From the NCBI GenBank assembly GCA_003488145.1, contig DNMQ01000326.1:1-30485 (forward strand): a DNA stretch of 30,485 bases. Direction: 5' to 3'. The notes beneath the pieces were generated by a model. That model was not told the DNA's origin. It worked only from the letters and a program-made list of their open reading frames with translations, and ran no database searches. How positions within the stretch are numbered: the stretch's first letter is position 1; each line of letters begins with the position of its first letter. The translations under genes were made by a program, and so were the position numbers. This DNA comes from Pseudomonas sp. Lineage in GTDB: Bacteria > Pseudomonadota > Gammaproteobacteria > Pseudomonadales > Pseudomonadaceae. Of the stretch, positions 1-8,652 are shown one piece after another.

Positions 1-230
1 TAGCGTTCCAGCAGGTATTCGAGGATGGCTGCCGATTCGGCCAGCGTCAGGTCGTCGTCGGTGATCACCGGAGACTTGCCCAGTGGGTGTACGGCTTTCA
101 GCTCTGCTGGCGCGAGCATGGTCTTCGGGTCGCGCGGGTATCGCTTCAGCTCGTAAAGCAGTTCCAGTTCTTCCAGGAGCCACAGGACGCGGTGCGAGCG
201 GGAGTGGTTCAAATGGTGGACGGTGATCAT
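1..230 (-). CDS. Glutathione S-transferase, N-terminal part (cut by window edge)
   Basis: The 76 visible codons are the thioredoxin-like N-terminal domain of a cytosolic glutathione S-transferase, which conjugates or reduces electrophilic substrates with glutathione. The signature is the stretch with S-R-S-H-R-V-L-W-L-L-E-E-L at about residues 9-21, then the glutathione-site pattern G-K-S-P-V-I near residue 52 and the L-A-E-S-A-A-I helix near residue 63. The ATG ends at 230 and has an AGGAG-type ribosome site at 236-240. The helical C-terminal domain lies outside the window, so the subclass and substrate cannot be named. The neighbour at 317 is divergent. Confidence 0.85.
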   Translation of the reverse strand, partial: MITVHHLNHSRSHRVLWLLEELELLYELKRYPRDPKTMLAPAELKAVHPLGKSPVITDDDLTLAESAAILEYLLER

Positions 231-316
231 GCCTGCTCCTCATGCGGGGACGTCGCAAGCATAGTCGCTCTGCAGAGCAGTGGCCGTTATGGCAGACTCC
301 GCCGCCGAGGTGAACC

Positions 317-901
317 ATGTCCCGTCCACGATGCTCACGCTGCCAGCGCCCGTCTTCCCTGTGCCTTTGCGCGCTGATACCAGCGCTGGATAGCCGTACC
401 CAGGTGCTCATCCTCCAGCATTCCAGTGAAGCGAGTCATGCGCTCAATACGGCGCGCCTGGCCGCGTTGGGGCTGCGCAATGCAGAACTGCGGGTGGGCG
501 AGCGCTTCGAGGACGATTGCGATGCCGCACGGCCGAGCTACCTGTTATTTCCCGGCGAAGATGCCATACCGCTAGGGAGTCTGGCCGATGCCGCCCAACC
601 CGTGCGCCTGATCGTGCCGGATGGGACCTGGCGGAAGACGCGCAAGATCCTGCACGTCAATCCATGGCTGGCTGGGTTGCCGCGGGTCGCGCTGCCAGAA
701 GGGCTGAGCTCCCGCTACCGCTTGCGCAAAGCGTCAATGCCCGGCGCGTTGTCGACCATCGAGGCAATCGTTACGGCACTTAACCTACTGGAAAGCCCCA
801 GCCGATTCGATGAGTTGCTCCGTCCGTTCGACGCCTTGATCGAGTGCCAGATCGATGCGATGGGGCGAGAGGTATATCAGCGTAATCATGCCGACACCTA
901 G
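317..901 (+). CDS. tapT: DTW-domain tRNA-uridine aminocarboxypropyltransferase (TapT/YfiP family)
   Basis: A 194-residue protein of the DTW family. The E. coli member TapT (YfiP) transfers the 3-amino-3-carboxypropyl group of S-adenosylmethionine to uridine 47 in the tRNA variable loop, making acp3U. The N-terminus carries paired cysteines in C-x2-C and C-x-C spacing (residues 6-18), a probable metal site. The family motif appears as V-P-D-G-T-W-R-K-T at about residue 99. R-Y-R-L-R-K and the S-T-I-E-A segment near residue 146 are also typical. The gene stands alone between a divergent GST gene and a convergent YbaN gene. The family is secure; the exact nucleotide modified is inferred from E. 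coli. Confidence 0.85.
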   Translation: MSRPRCSRCQRPSSLCLCALIPALDSRTQVLILQHSSEASHALNTARLAALGLRNAELRVGERFEDDCDAARPSYLLFPGEDAIPLGSLADAAQPVRLIVPDGTWRKTRKILHVNPWLAGLPRVALPEGLSSRYRLRKASMPGALSTIEAIVTALNLLESPSRFDELLRPFDALIECQIDAMGREVYQRNHADT

Positions 902-941
902 AGGTATGCGAGCGAAAGCGCTATGGCCGCGCGGAGCTGAT

Positions 942-1361
942 TTACCTGACACCAGTGTCGTTGCTGACCGGCAATGTCTTCTGCCTGAGGATGTAGAGCG
1001 TCACCAGCGTCGCGCTCAGCAGCATCCCGATGCGGGCCCACATCAGTGGCACCAGCCAGCAGGATATGCCGATGCTTATCCACATGGTGGCGATGGCGTA
1101 TACCTTGCCCTTGAGCGGAATACCGTTCCCTTCCAGGTAGTCACGAAACCACGGACCGAGCCGTGGGTGGCCTACCAGCCAGTCATAGAAACGTTGCGAG
1201 CTACGCACGAAACAGGCCGCGGCCAGCAGCAGGAATGGCGTGGTTGGCAGGACGGGCAGGAAGATGCCGACGACGCCCAGCACAACGGCCAGCCAGCCGA
1301 CGCCGAGCAGGATCGATCGGATCAGAGGGTTGCGATGCTGCCGGATATCGCGATGGGCCAT
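942..1361 (-). CDS. YbaN/DUF454 family inner-membrane protein
   Basis: A 139-residue protein with the DUF454 pattern. A first hydrophobic helix (about residues 15-35) leads into F-L-P-V-L-P-T-T-P-F-L-L-L-A-A-A-C-F, the family hallmark. A soluble stretch follows with F-Y-D-W-L and a conserved H-P-x-L-G-P-W region, then two more hydrophobic helices (about residues 88-125). It should sit in the inner membrane. No biochemical role is established for the family, and the neighbours (tRNA modification, YecA protein) do not suggest one. The ATG at 1361 was chosen because the membrane part begins shortly after it. About 240 bp upstream (1362-1601) hold no convincing gene. Confidence 0.8.
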   Translation of the reverse strand: MAHRDIRQHRNPLIRSILLGVGWLAVVLGVVGIFLPVLPTTPFLLLAAACFVRSSQRFYDWLVGHPRLGPWFRDYLEGNGIPLKGKVYAIATMWISIGISCWLVPLMWARIGMLLSATLVTLYILRQKTLPVSNDTGVR

Positions 1362-1601
1362 GGTACTAGTCAGCCCGGTTCTTCGATTCGCTGCGATCTG
1401 TGCTCGGCTGGCTCACGTCAGCGTCGTCAGATATTCGCGATGGGCATCGAAATGTGCAGAACAATGCCTTTCCCTCCTGTGGTGCTAGCCAGCGGGACAG
1501 GTCCGGCAGTGGGGCGACGCGCCGGCGACTGCGCTCCGGCAGTTGCACCGTTGCAGGTGAGCATGACGCCCACCTTGACGCTTGGCCCCCTCCGCAGCCG
1601 G

Positions 1602-2189
1602 TCAGTGGCGACGCGGCTTGAGCAGGGCTGGCTTTTCCTCGGGGGCATGGCAGATCAGGTAGAGGGCTGTCAGTAGCTCGGGGATCTGCGCCACCATTTC
1701 GTCGACCAGCTCGGGGTTGTCGGCGATATCGGCGAATTCCGGTTGCTCGTCGAACAGGCCCGAACCGACCATGATCGGCAGCAGCAGCTCGCTGACTTCC
1801 TCTTCGGAGTCCTCGAACCAGATCGCCTCGCGCATGAACACGCCTTCCATGAAGCCGATGCACCAACCGCGCAGATCGGATTCGTCCGGCTCTTCACCCA
1901 GGTCCAGGTCGCACGGCAGTTCCATGTCCTCGTCACTGGCCAGCTGGCGAGCAATATGTGCCTTGAGCTGAACCAGCGTGGCCTCGATGGCTTCGCGCTC
2001 GGTGTCGTCCTTGTACTTGGGTGGTTCGGAGAACAGCGCGTCGATCCATTCACGCTCGGGCACCTGTTCGGAGCAGATGCACAGTGCGGTCAGGTAGCCA
2101 TGGGCGGCGATGTAATCCAGTGCTTCCTCGTGCAGGTCATCTGCATCAAGAAAGACTTGCAGGCGGGCGAGTTGCTCGGCGAAAGACAT
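1602..2189 (-). CDS. YecA/UPF0149 family protein
   Basis: A 195-residue acidic protein of the UPF0149/YecA family, cytoplasmic, with no signal peptide or membrane helix. It is mostly helical and carries the family features: the [12 protein letters not shown] segment at about residues 25-36, [10 protein letters not shown] near residue 107, and a C-terminal V-x-x-L-L-T-A-L-Y segment. Many YecA relatives end in a SEC-C zinc motif; this one ends instead in a short basic tail without it. The function is unknown. The ATG at 2189 is preceded by AAGG at ordinary distance. It is divergent from recQ across a 160-bp promoter region. Confidence 0.8.
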   Translation of the reverse strand: MSFAEQLARLQVFLDADDLHEEALDYIAAHGYLTALCICSEQVPEREWIDALFSEPPKYKDDTEREAIEATLVQLKAHIARQLASDEDMELPCDLDLGEEPDESDLRGWCIGFMEGVFMREAIWFEDSEEEVSELLLPIMVGSGLFDEQPEFADIADNPELVDEMVAQIPELLTALYLICHAPEEKPALLKPRRH

Positions 2190-2319
2190 CGGGAACTACC
2201 TTGGGGGCTGGAAGACAACCCGGATTCTAGACGAGGCGCGGGGCGCAGGCTACTCGTGCCTTCGGATGACGCCTCGTCCGTATTGGCCGCGCGATCCTGA
2301 ACTCCATGGTTCGCTCGCG

Positions 2320-2343
2320 TATACTGCGCGCCTTGTTTCGGAG
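2320..2343 (+). promoter_or_regulatory. Probable recQ -10 element and ribosome site
   Basis: TATACT at 2320-2325 is a good sigma-70 -10 hexamer, followed by GGAG at 2340-2343, six bases before the ATG at 2350. No clear -35 is seen; CTGAAC at 2297-2302 is at the right distance but matches poorly. The ribosome site decides the recQ start. Confidence 0.45.
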
Positions 2344-2349
2344 ACCGGC

Positions 2350-4473
2350 ATGCTCGACCAGGCACAGCGCATACTCAAAGACGTATTCGGCTACGACGCC
2401 TTTCGTGGCAACCAGGGCGCGATCATCGAGCGTGTCGGCAGTGGCGGCGATGCGCTGGTACTGATGCCGACCGGCGGCGGCAAGTCCCTGTGCTACCAGG
2501 TTCCGGCGCTCTTGCGCGAAGGACTGGCGGTGGTGGTTTCGCCGCTGATCGCGCTGATGGACGACCAGGTCGCGACACTCGACGAGCTGGGCGTCTCGGC
2601 CGTTGCGCTCAACTCGACGCTGAGCGCCGATGAGCAGCGCGAGATCGCTGAGCGCATCCGGCGCAACGAGATCAAGATGCTCTATCTTGCGCCTGAGCGA
2701 CTGGTTCAGCCCCGCATGCTGGCGTTCCTGCAGCGGCTGGAGATCGCCCTGTTTGCCATCGACGAGGCCCATTGCGTCTCCCAGTGGGGGCACGATTTCC
2801 GTCCCGAGTACATGCAGCTGGGCCAGCTGGCCGAACTGTTTCCTGGCGTGCCGCGTATTGCGCTGACCGCGACGGCGGACAAGCGGACGCGGGAAGAAAT
2901 CGTCCAGCGTCTGCATCTGGAGAACGCCGAACGGTTTCTCTCCAGCTTCGACCGACCGAACATCTTCTATCGCATCGTGCCCAAGGAGCAGCCGCGCAAG
3001 CAGCTGCTTGGTTTTCTAGCCGAACGCCGCGGCGATGCCGGCATTGTCTATTGCATGTCGCGCAAGAAGGTCGATGACCTGGCTGCGTTCCTCAGCGAGC
3101 AGGGCTTTCCGGCACTGCCATACCACGCGGGCCTGCCCAACGAGCTGCGCGCCTATCACCAGAAGCGTTTCCTCAACGAGGAAGGCCTGATCATGGTCGC
3201 GACCATCGCCTTCGGCATGGGGATCGACAAGCCCAACGTGCGCTTCGTCGCCCACCTCGATCTGCCCAAGTCGCTGGAAGCCTACTATCAGGAAACCGGA
3301 CGGGCAGGGCGCGACGGGCTGCCTGCCGACGCCTGGATGGCCTATGGCCTGCAGGATGTGATCTTCCTCAAGCAGATGCTCAATAACTCAGAGGGTGATG
3401 AGCGGCACAAGCGGGTCGAGCAGCACAAGCTCGATGCAATGCTGGCGCTCTGCGAGGAAACCCGTTGCCGACGCCAGGCGCTGCTGGCGTACTTCGACGA
3501 AGAGCTGCCCAGGCCTTGCGGCCATTGCGACAACTGCGTCGACGGCGTGCAGACCTGGGACGCCACCGAGCCCGCTCGCCAGGCGCTTTCAGCCATCTAT
3601 CGCAGTGGTCAGCGCTATGGCGTCGGGCATCTGGTGGATGTATTGCTGGGACGCGACAACGACAAGGTACGCGGCCTCGGCCATCAGCATCTATCAGTGT
3701 TCGGCGTCGGCAAGGCGTTGTCCGAGGGTGAATGGCGCTCCCTGTTCCGCCAGCTGGTCGCCCGCGGTTTGGCCGATGTCGATCTCGAAGGCTTCGGCGG
3801 CCTGCGGTTGAGCGATAGCTGCCGCCCGCTGCTGCGTGGTGAAGTCACCCTCGAGCTGCGCCGGGATCTATCCAGCAAAGCGCCGAAACCGGCATCCAGT
3901 GCCGCCAGCCAATTGGTGCGCAGCGAGGAGCGCGAGACCTGGGAGGCGTTGCGTACGCTGCGGCGCAAGCTGGCCGAAGAGCACAGCGTGCCGCCCTATG
4001 TGATCTTTCCGGACGCCACCCTGCTGGAAATGCTGCGCAGCCAGCCGGCGTCGCTCGCGGACATGGCGCGCATCAGCGGCGTCGGCGCGCGCAAGCTGGA
4101 GCGCTACGGTCAGGCCTTCCTGGAGGTTCTGCAAGGCAGCGTTGAAGTGGCCAAGTCGCCTGCCGATCTGCGACACGAATTGATCACGCTGGCGCGCGCA
4201 GGCATGACGCCTGTACAGATCGCGCGTCAGCTCGACTGTAGTGAGAAGAACGTCTACGCGATGCTCGCCGAAGCCATCGGTCTGCAACAGCTGAGTCTGG
4301 AACAGGCGCTGGATCTGCCCGAGGATCTGCTCGGGGAAATCCAGGAGGCCTTTCTCGACGGTGAGGGCGAGCTGCCACCGGTGAGCGCCGTGGCCGAGCA
4401 GTTCGCTGGGCGGGTACCCGAACAGGTGCTTTATTGCGTGCGTGCCGCACTGCAGGTCGAGTTCGAATTGTAA
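2350..4473 (+). CDS. recQ: ATP-dependent DNA helicase RecQ
   Basis: A 707-residue 3'-5' superfamily 2 DNA helicase acting in recombination repair and stalled-fork processing. Visible motifs are T-G-G-G-K-S (residues 41-46, Walker A), D-E-A-H (138-141), the aromatic loop S-Q-W-G-H-D-F (144-150), A-L-T-A-T-A (171-176), and [10 protein letters not shown] (about 314-323, motif VI). Zinc cysteines are at 373, 390, 393 and 396, with the same spacing as E. coli RecQ. A winged-helix RQC region (about 405-510) and an HRDC domain (about 530-600) follow. The last hundred residues are an additional helix-turn-helix-like tail ([13 protein letters not shown]), beyond the length of E. coli RecQ (about 610). 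The ATG at 2350 fits both the family N-terminus and the GGAG at 2340. Confidence 0.97.
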   Translation: MLDQAQRILKDVFGYDAFRGNQGAIIERVGSGGDALVLMPTGGGKSLCYQVPALLREGLAVVVSPLIALMDDQVATLDELGVSAVALNSTLSADEQREIAERIRRNEIKMLYLAPERLVQPRMLAFLQRLEIALFAIDEAHCVSQWGHDFRPEYMQLGQLAELFPGVPRIALTATADKRTREEIVQRLHLENAERFLSSFDRPNIFYRIVPKEQPRKQLLGFLAERRGDAGIVYCMSRKKVDDLAAFLSEQGFPALPYHAGLPNELRAYHQKRFLNEEGLIMVATIAFGMGIDKPNVRFVAHLDLPKSLEAYYQETGRAGRDGLPADAWMAYGLQDVIFLKQMLNNSEGDERHKRVEQHKLDAMLALCEETRCRRQALLAYFDEELPRPCGHCDNCVDGVQTWDATEPARQALSAIYRSGQRYGVGHLVDVLLGRDNDKVRGLGHQHLSVFGVGKALSEGEWRSLFRQLVARGLADVDLEGFGGLRLSDSCRPLLRGEVTLELRRDLSSKAPKPASSAASQLVRSEERETWEALRTLRRKLAEEHSVPPYVIFPDATLLEMLRSQPASLADMARISGVGARKLERYGQAFLEVLQGSVEVAKSPADLRHELITLARAGMTPVQIARQLDCSEKNVYAMLAEAIGLQQLSLEQALDLPEDLLGEIQEAFLDGEGELPPVSAVAEQFAGRVPEQVLYCVRAALQVEFEL

Positions 4474-4513
4474 CCAGGTGCATCCTGCAGCTCGGTCTGA
4501 AGCTGCTGCGACA

Positions 4514-4542
4514 GCGGGCGTGTGCCGGGCTGCAACGCCCGC
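4514..4542 (+). other. Stem-loop downstream of recQ
   Basis: GCGGGCGT at 4514-4521 pairs with ACGCCCGC at 4535-4542 over a 13-base loop, 40 bp after the recQ stop. No T-run follows, so it is not a typical intrinsic terminator. It may stabilise the 3' end or be incidental in GC-rich DNA. Confidence 0.35.
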
Positions 4543-4614
4543 CGTGCCATCATTACGACTTCTGTCGCTCGATCAGGGTTCGAAGGTCGTCTTGCCTGCT
4601 TTCCGGAGCTGTGG

Positions 4615-4633
4615 TTAGCTCACTAATAATTAG
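4615..4633. promoter_or_regulatory. Candidate MarR operator (overlapping half-sites)
   Basis: The stretch contains TTAG, four bases, CTAA (4615-4626) and, overlapping it, CTAAT-A-ATTAG (4623-4633), a perfect five-base inverted repeat. It lies 22-40 bp before the MarR ATG in an AT-rich patch of otherwise GC-rich DNA. MarR dimers commonly bind AT-rich palindromes of this kind and repress their own gene, so autoregulation is a reasonable inference. Confidence 0.45.
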
Positions 4634-4654
4634 TTTTTGCAGGAATGGCCGTAC

Positions 4655-5086
4655 ATGTACGCCGAGCAACATCGCTTTGCCATGCAATTGGCGCAACTTT
4701 CTCGTGGCTGGCGCGCTGAACTGGATCGACGCCTGGCTGATCTCGGACTCTCGCAGGCACGCTGGCTGGTGCTGCTGCACCTGGCCCGTTTCGATCACGA
4801 ACCCACCCAGCGCGAGCTGGCCCAAAGCGTTGCCGTTGAAGGGCCGACGCTGGCCCGCTTGCTCGATAGTCTCGAAGCGCAGGGGCTGGTGCATCGCAAG
4901 GCGTCTGCAGAGGATCGCCGGGCCAAACGTATTTCCCTGGGTGCGCCGGCACGGCCGCTGATCGAGAAGATCGAGGCGATTTCCACACAGGTGCGTCAGG
5001 AAGCCTTTGCCGGGATCGACGAGGAAGATCTGCGCAAGTGCCAGCAGGTGCATGCACGGATCCTGGCCAATCTCGACCGGCGCTGA
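4655..5086 (+). CDS. MarR family transcriptional regulator
   Basis: A 143-residue winged-helix regulator. The dimerisation helix (residues 1-35) is followed by L-S-Q-A-R-W-L-V-L-L-H-L, the recognition region with Q-R-E-L-A-Q and V-E-G-P-T-L-A-R-L-L-D-S-L-E-A-Q-G-L-V (about 57-80), and the wing with A-E-D-R-R-A-K-R-I-S-L (about 85-95), which closely resembles the SlyA/MarR consensus. The ATG at 4655 has AGGA at 4641; an in-frame TTG at 4637 is possible but is less well placed. It is convergent with the patatin gene, 20 bp between stops. As I recall, the P. aeruginosa orthologue also lies between recQ and plpD. The ligand is unknown. Confidence 0.9.
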   Translation: MYAEQHRFAMQLAQLSRGWRAELDRRLADLGLSQARWLVLLHLARFDHEPTQRELAQSVAVEGPTLARLLDSLEAQGLVHRKASAEDRRAKRISLGAPARPLIEKIEAISTQVRQEAFAGIDEEDLRKCQQVHARILANLDRR

Positions 5087-5106
5087 TCCAGGCCGGGCAC
5101 GCCGGT

Positions 5107-7293
5107 CTAGAAGCTGCGCCCCAGATTCATGTACAGCGCCTGTTCGTCCTCGTCATTGAAGCCGTAGCCGAAGTTCAGTGGCCCCAGTGGCGTGTCGTAG
5201 CCCAGAAAGATGCTCGCGGCGTTGATATAGCCGCTGTCGAAGGCATTGTCGGCATTCCAGGCGCGACCGCGCTCCAGTGATCCACCGAGATAGAGCGGGA
5301 AGTCCAGCGGCTGAAACGCTCGCGGCGTCACGCGACGGTAGTACACCATGCGCGCCAGGCTGACGTTCTGGCCGGCCAAGGCATCCTGACGGAAGCCCGA
5401 CAGCTGACGCGCGCCGCCAAGCAGAAAGCTCGACGTCACCACTTCCGCGTCATCCAGCGTGCGACCGTAGCGTCCACCGAGCACCCAGGTGTTGGCACCG
5501 TGACTGAGTGCCTTGTCCAGCTTGAGGTGCCACTGGCGATAACGCTGGTCCGAACTCAGGTTGGGGTCGTACTGACGCATGGTCAGGCGGATATCCTCGC
5601 CTTCGCGGGGAAAATCGATGTTGTCGAGGGTGTCGAACGAGTACTGCAGCTCGTAGTAGCCCTCGGTAAAGCTGAAGTCGGGTAGATCCTGTTCGCCGAT
5701 TCGCACATCGGCCTCACCCCAGGCCTGGCCAATTCCAAAGCGGATCTCGCCATTGTTGGCGATCTGTCTGCCGAGATTGAGACCGTAGCCGTAGCGTTGC
5801 AGGCGGTACTCGGCAATCGGATCGTTGTCGAGAATGGACTCGACGTTCTGCGCCTCGACGAACAGATTCGGTGCGACGAACCAGCGCGAGCCGGCATCCA
5901 GCGGCTGGTAGAACTCGCTGTAGAGTTCCTGCCGATCACCCAGCTGCAGGCGGGTAAGCCACTCGGCACCCAGTTCGTTGATGCCGTTCTTCCGATAACT
6001 CGCACCGAGGTTGAATACGCTGTCGCCGCGGAAGTCGTCGGACAGGCTCAGGCCCAGTCGCAGGTAATCGGTGCCGGTGCGCTTCTCGCGGGCGTTGATG
6101 ACCAACGTATTGCCGAGCTTGCCGCGTTGAACGCGATATTCCATGCGCTCGAAATAGTCCAGGCCATAGAGCGTGCCCATGTCCTTCTGCAGGTCCTCCA
6201 GATCCAGTGGTTCGCCGATCGGCTGACGGACATGCCGACGAATCACCGCATCGCTGACCTTCGAGTCGTTCTCCACCCGAATTGCGGTGATGACCGGAGT
6301 TCGCGGGTCGCTTGAGCGCGCAAGGCTCAGTGCCGGATTGCCACCGGTGGTGATGCGCATTTCGGCAAGACGCCCCTCCAGAGCCAATGTGGCACGGTAG
6401 CCGGCATCGACCAACTGTTCGGCGCGGGCGAAGTCGGTGGAGCCGTAAGCAGCCAACGGTGGCTGGATCAGAAGGTCCTGCGACTGCAGGGTGGCCAGCT
6501 GCGCTTCGGAATTGCGGCGGGTCATCATGGTGGTGGTCTGATTGAGCACGTCGACCACTGTCAGCAATTCCTTGCGTGGCTTGAGCGGCGTGCCGATGTC
6601 CACCACGATCAGGCGGTCGACGCCCATGTCGCGCGCCACGTCCATCGGGATGTTGTCGACCATGCCGCCATCCACCAGCAGACGGCCGTCCAGCTCCACC
6701 GGTGCGAACACGGCGGGAATAGACATGCTGGCGCGAATCACCTGGGGCAGGTGGCCGCTGCGAAAGACCACCTTTTCATCGTTGGCAATGTCCGTGGCCA
6801 CCGCACGGAAGGGGATCGGCAGCTGGTCGAAGTCGCGGGTGTCGCTGGCGTGCACCAGCAGGCGCTCGAGCAGCAGCGCGAGGTTCTGCCCTTGAATCAC
6901 GCCCAGCGGCAGGCCGAGGCTGCCGTCGTCGCGGAAGCTGAGCTTCTGCTTGATGAGGAAATCACGGTCGTCCTGCTTGCGGCGGTAGGGGATGTCCTGG
7001 CGCGGCGGATCGTCGGACAGCACTTGCTGCCAGTCGAGGGTCAATGCCAGGCGCTCGAGTTCGGCAACGCTATAGCCTGCTGCGTATAACCCGCCGACCA
7101 CCGCGCCCATGCTGGTGCCGGCGATGGCGTCGATGCGTACGCCTTGTTCTTCCAGCGCCTTGAGCACGCCGATATGAGCCAGCCCGCGCGCCGCACCGCC
7201 AGACAGGACGAGCCCGGTCTTCGGCTGAGCCGGCTCGGCGAACAGCGGCGGCAGGGTTAACAGCATCAGCAGGGAAACGAATAGGCGGAGCAT
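5107..7293 (-). CDS. plpD: Patatin-like phospholipase with C-terminal outer-membrane barrel (PlpD-type, type Vd autotransporter)
   Basis: A 728-residue secreted lipase. A signal peptide (1-19, ending F-A before E-P) is followed by the patatin domain with oxyanion loop G-G-A-A-R-G (32-37), nucleophile elbow G-T-S-M-G (Ser61) and the Asp208-Gly-Gly of the Ser-Asp dyad. A POTRA-like region (about 315-395) and a 16-strand Omp85-type barrel (about 400-728) follow, ending L-Y-M-N-L-G-R-S-F, a classical outer-membrane insertion signal with terminal Phe. P. aeruginosa PlpD, with the same layout, is a phospholipase A1 exported by the type Vd route. All catalytic residues are present. The ATG at 7293 was chosen because it starts directly on the signal peptide; no strong ribosome site is visible. 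Confidence 0.93.
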   Translation of the reverse strand: MLRLFVSLLMLLTLPPLFAEPAQPKTGLVLSGGAARGLAHIGVLKALEEQGVRIDAIAGTSMGAVVGGLYAAGYSVAELERLALTLDWQQVLSDDPPRQDIPYRRKQDDRDFLIKQKLSFRDDGSLGLPLGVIQGQNLALLLERLLVHASDTRDFDQLPIPFRAVATDIANDEKVVFRSGHLPQVIRASMSIPAVFAPVELDGRLLVDGGMVDNIPMDVARDMGVDRLIVVDIGTPLKPRKELLTVVDVLNQTTTMMTRRNSEAQLATLQSQDLLIQPPLAAYGSTDFARAEQLVDAGYRATLALEGRLAEMRITTGGNPALSLARSSDPRTPVITAIRVENDSKVSDAVIRRHVRQPIGEPLDLEDLQKDMGTLYGLDYFERMEYRVQRGKLGNTLVINAREKRTGTDYLRLGLSLSDDFRGDSVFNLGASYRKNGINELGAEWLTRLQLGDRQELYSEFYQPLDAGSRWFVAPNLFVEAQNVESILDNDPIAEYRLQRYGYGLNLGRQIANNGEIRFGIGQAWGEADVRIGEQDLPDFSFTEGYYELQYSFDTLDNIDFPREGEDIRLTMRQYDPNLSSDQRYRQWHLKLDKALSHGANTWVLGGRYGRTLDDAEVVTSSFLLGGARQLSGFRQDALAGQNVSLARMVYYRRVTPRAFQPLDFPLYLGGSLERGRAWNADNAFDSGYINAASIFLGYDTPLGPLNFGYGFNDEDEQALYMNLGRSF

Positions 7294-7324
7294 GGCTGAA
7301 CCGGGGAAGGGTGGAGAGGCGGCT

Positions 7325-7330
7325 ATTATA
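7325..7330 (-). promoter_or_regulatory. Candidate plpD -10 element
   Basis: On the minus strand this reads TATAAT, a perfect -10 hexamer, 32 bases before the plpD start codon. I could not find a convincing -35 at 16-18 bp. It sits in the 68-bp gap shared with the divergent SelW-like gene. Confidence 0.4.
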
Positions 7331-7361
7331 GGCCGCCGTATCCCCTTCGGAGCTGTCCTGA

Positions 7362-7643
7362 ATGACCGCAAGCAAACCGGAAATCGTCATCACCTATTGC
7401 ACCCAGTGTCAGTGGCTGCTGCGTGCTGCCTGGCTCGCACAGGAGCTGCTGTCGACCTTTGCCGATGACCTGGGCCGCGTCTGTCTGGTGCCCGCCACAG
7501 GCGGCACCTTCCATATCAGCTGCGATGGCGTGCAGATCTGGGAGCGCAAGCTCGATGGCGGCTTTCCTGAGGCGAAGGAGCTCAAGCAGCGCGTGCGTGA
7601 TCGCATCGACCCGCAGCGCTCGTTGGGGCATAACGACCGCTGA
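7362..7643 (+). CDS. SelT/SelW/SelH family (Rdx) CXXC protein
   Basis: A 93-residue thioredoxin-like-fold protein of the SelW family. The redox motif is C-T-Q-C at about residues 13-16, in the usual Y-C-x-x-C-x-W context. In animal SelW the second cysteine is selenocysteine; here both are cysteine. The family G-G-T-F-H-I and W-E-R-K-L-D-G-G-F-P-E-A-K-E-L-K-Q-R-V-R-D motifs are present. It is a small cytoplasmic protein, possibly a thiol-redox partner; no substrate is known for bacterial members. It is divergent from plpD and ends 3 bp from the convergent EamA gene. The start has a GGAG about ten bases upstream. Confidence 0.85.
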   Translation: MTASKPEIVITYCTQCQWLLRAAWLAQELLSTFADDLGRVCLVPATGGTFHISCDGVQIWERKLDGGFPEAKELKQRVRDRIDPQRSLGHNDR

Positions 7644-7646
7644 GCG

Positions 7647-8525
7647 TCAGCTGGCCAGTTTCGGAACGACACTCGGCGGGCTTTTCAAGCGGCTGGTAAC
7701 CACGCTGGCGATGATGATCAAGGCGCCGCCGAGCAGCATGCGTAGCGTCGGCTGCTCGCCGAACAGCCACCAGGCGAAGGCGATGCCGTAGACCGGTTCG
7801 AGAGCGAAGATCACCGACGTCGTGCGCGCCTTCAGGACCCGCAGGCTAGCGACGAACAGGCTGTGTGCGAGTCCGGTGCAGAGCACGCCGAGCAGAGCCA
7901 GCCAGAGCCAGTCCTGCGCGGGTATCGCAGGTATCGCCGACCAGCAGAATGGCAGCAGGGCTGTGAGGATCGCCAGGTTCTGCCAGAGCGCCGAGCGAAC
8001 CGGATCGAGGCCGCGGGTGACGGCACGGTTGAGCAGCGACAGGAGCGCGAACAGCAGGCCGGAAAGCACACCGTAGAGCAATCCGGCAGTCGGTCCGCTG
8101 CTGAGATCGAACGCCGGCGCGACAAGCAGCAGGCCGGCACAGACCAGCCCGACCATGGCGAACTCGATGGCGCGGGTGCGTTCGCGGAACAGCAGGCCTT
8201 CGAGCAGCACGGTGAAGGCGGGGAAGCTTGCAAAGCCCAGAGTTGCAATGCCGACGCCAGCGATCTTCACTGCGATGAAGAACGTCAACCAGTGCGCACC
8301 CAGCAACAGCCCGCCCAAGGCCAGCCCGCCACGCTGCCGCCAGTTTGGCGTCGCCCCGCTGGGTCGCAGCAACTGCGCCACCAGCAGCAGGGCCAGCACG
8401 GCGAACAGTGCACGACCAAAGGTGATGATCAGCGCCGAGCTTTCGGCCAGTTTTCCGAGCACGCCGGACAGGCCGAACATCAGCGCGCCGAGATGGATGG
8501 CCAACAGCGCGTTGCGCGGCGTCAT
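7647..8525 (-). CDS. EamA/DMT family transporter
   Basis: A 292-residue inner-membrane protein with about ten hydrophobic helices in two EamA repeats (roughly residues 5-140 and 150-285), the standard drug/metabolite transporter layout. The second repeat carries R-T-T-S-V-I-F-A-L-E-P-V-Y-G, typical of the family, followed by G-E-Q-P-T and a last helix G-G-A-L-I-I-I-A-S-V-V. Such proteins usually export amino acids or other metabolites; the substrate cannot be read from sequence. The ATG at 8525 was taken over an in-frame GTG twelve bases earlier. An AraC regulator gene lies 127 bp upstream on the same strand and may control it. Confidence 0.88.
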   Translation of the reverse strand: MTPRNALLAIHLGALMFGLSGVLGKLAESSALIITFGRALFAVLALLLVAQLLRPSGATPNWRQRGGLALGGLLLGAHWLTFFIAVKIAGVGIATLGFASFPAFTVLLEGLLFRERTRAIEFAMVGLVCAGLLLVAPAFDLSSGPTAGLLYGVLSGLLFALLSLLNRAVTRGLDPVRSALWQNLAILTALLPFCWSAIPAIPAQDWLWLALLGVLCTGLAHSLFVASLRVLKARTTSVIFALEPVYGIAFAWWLFGEQPTLRMLLGGALIIIASVVTSRLKSPPSVVPKLAS

Positions 8526-8652
8526 GGAACGATCCACCCGAGCGAGTGGTGTGTGCGTGAAGTGGCGGGGAAAAAAAAGAGTGGGGTCATGGCTACCTGA
8601 ACCTTGCGAATCAGGACCATGCTAGGCCGTGGCTTGGAGTGTGTCTGTCGCG

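Noticed and set aside
1362..1601. Possible small gene between the YbaN-like and YecA genes
   Set aside because: Short frames on both strands lack ribosome sites and recognisable sequence; treated as non-coding.
855..1676. Long plus-strand open frame opposite the YbaN-like gene
   Set aside because: Its product is compositionally odd, has no family signature, and lies over a recognised gene on the other strand.
4514..4542. Intrinsic terminator for recQ
   Set aside because: Hairpin is present but lacks a T-run, so it is listed only as a stem-loop.
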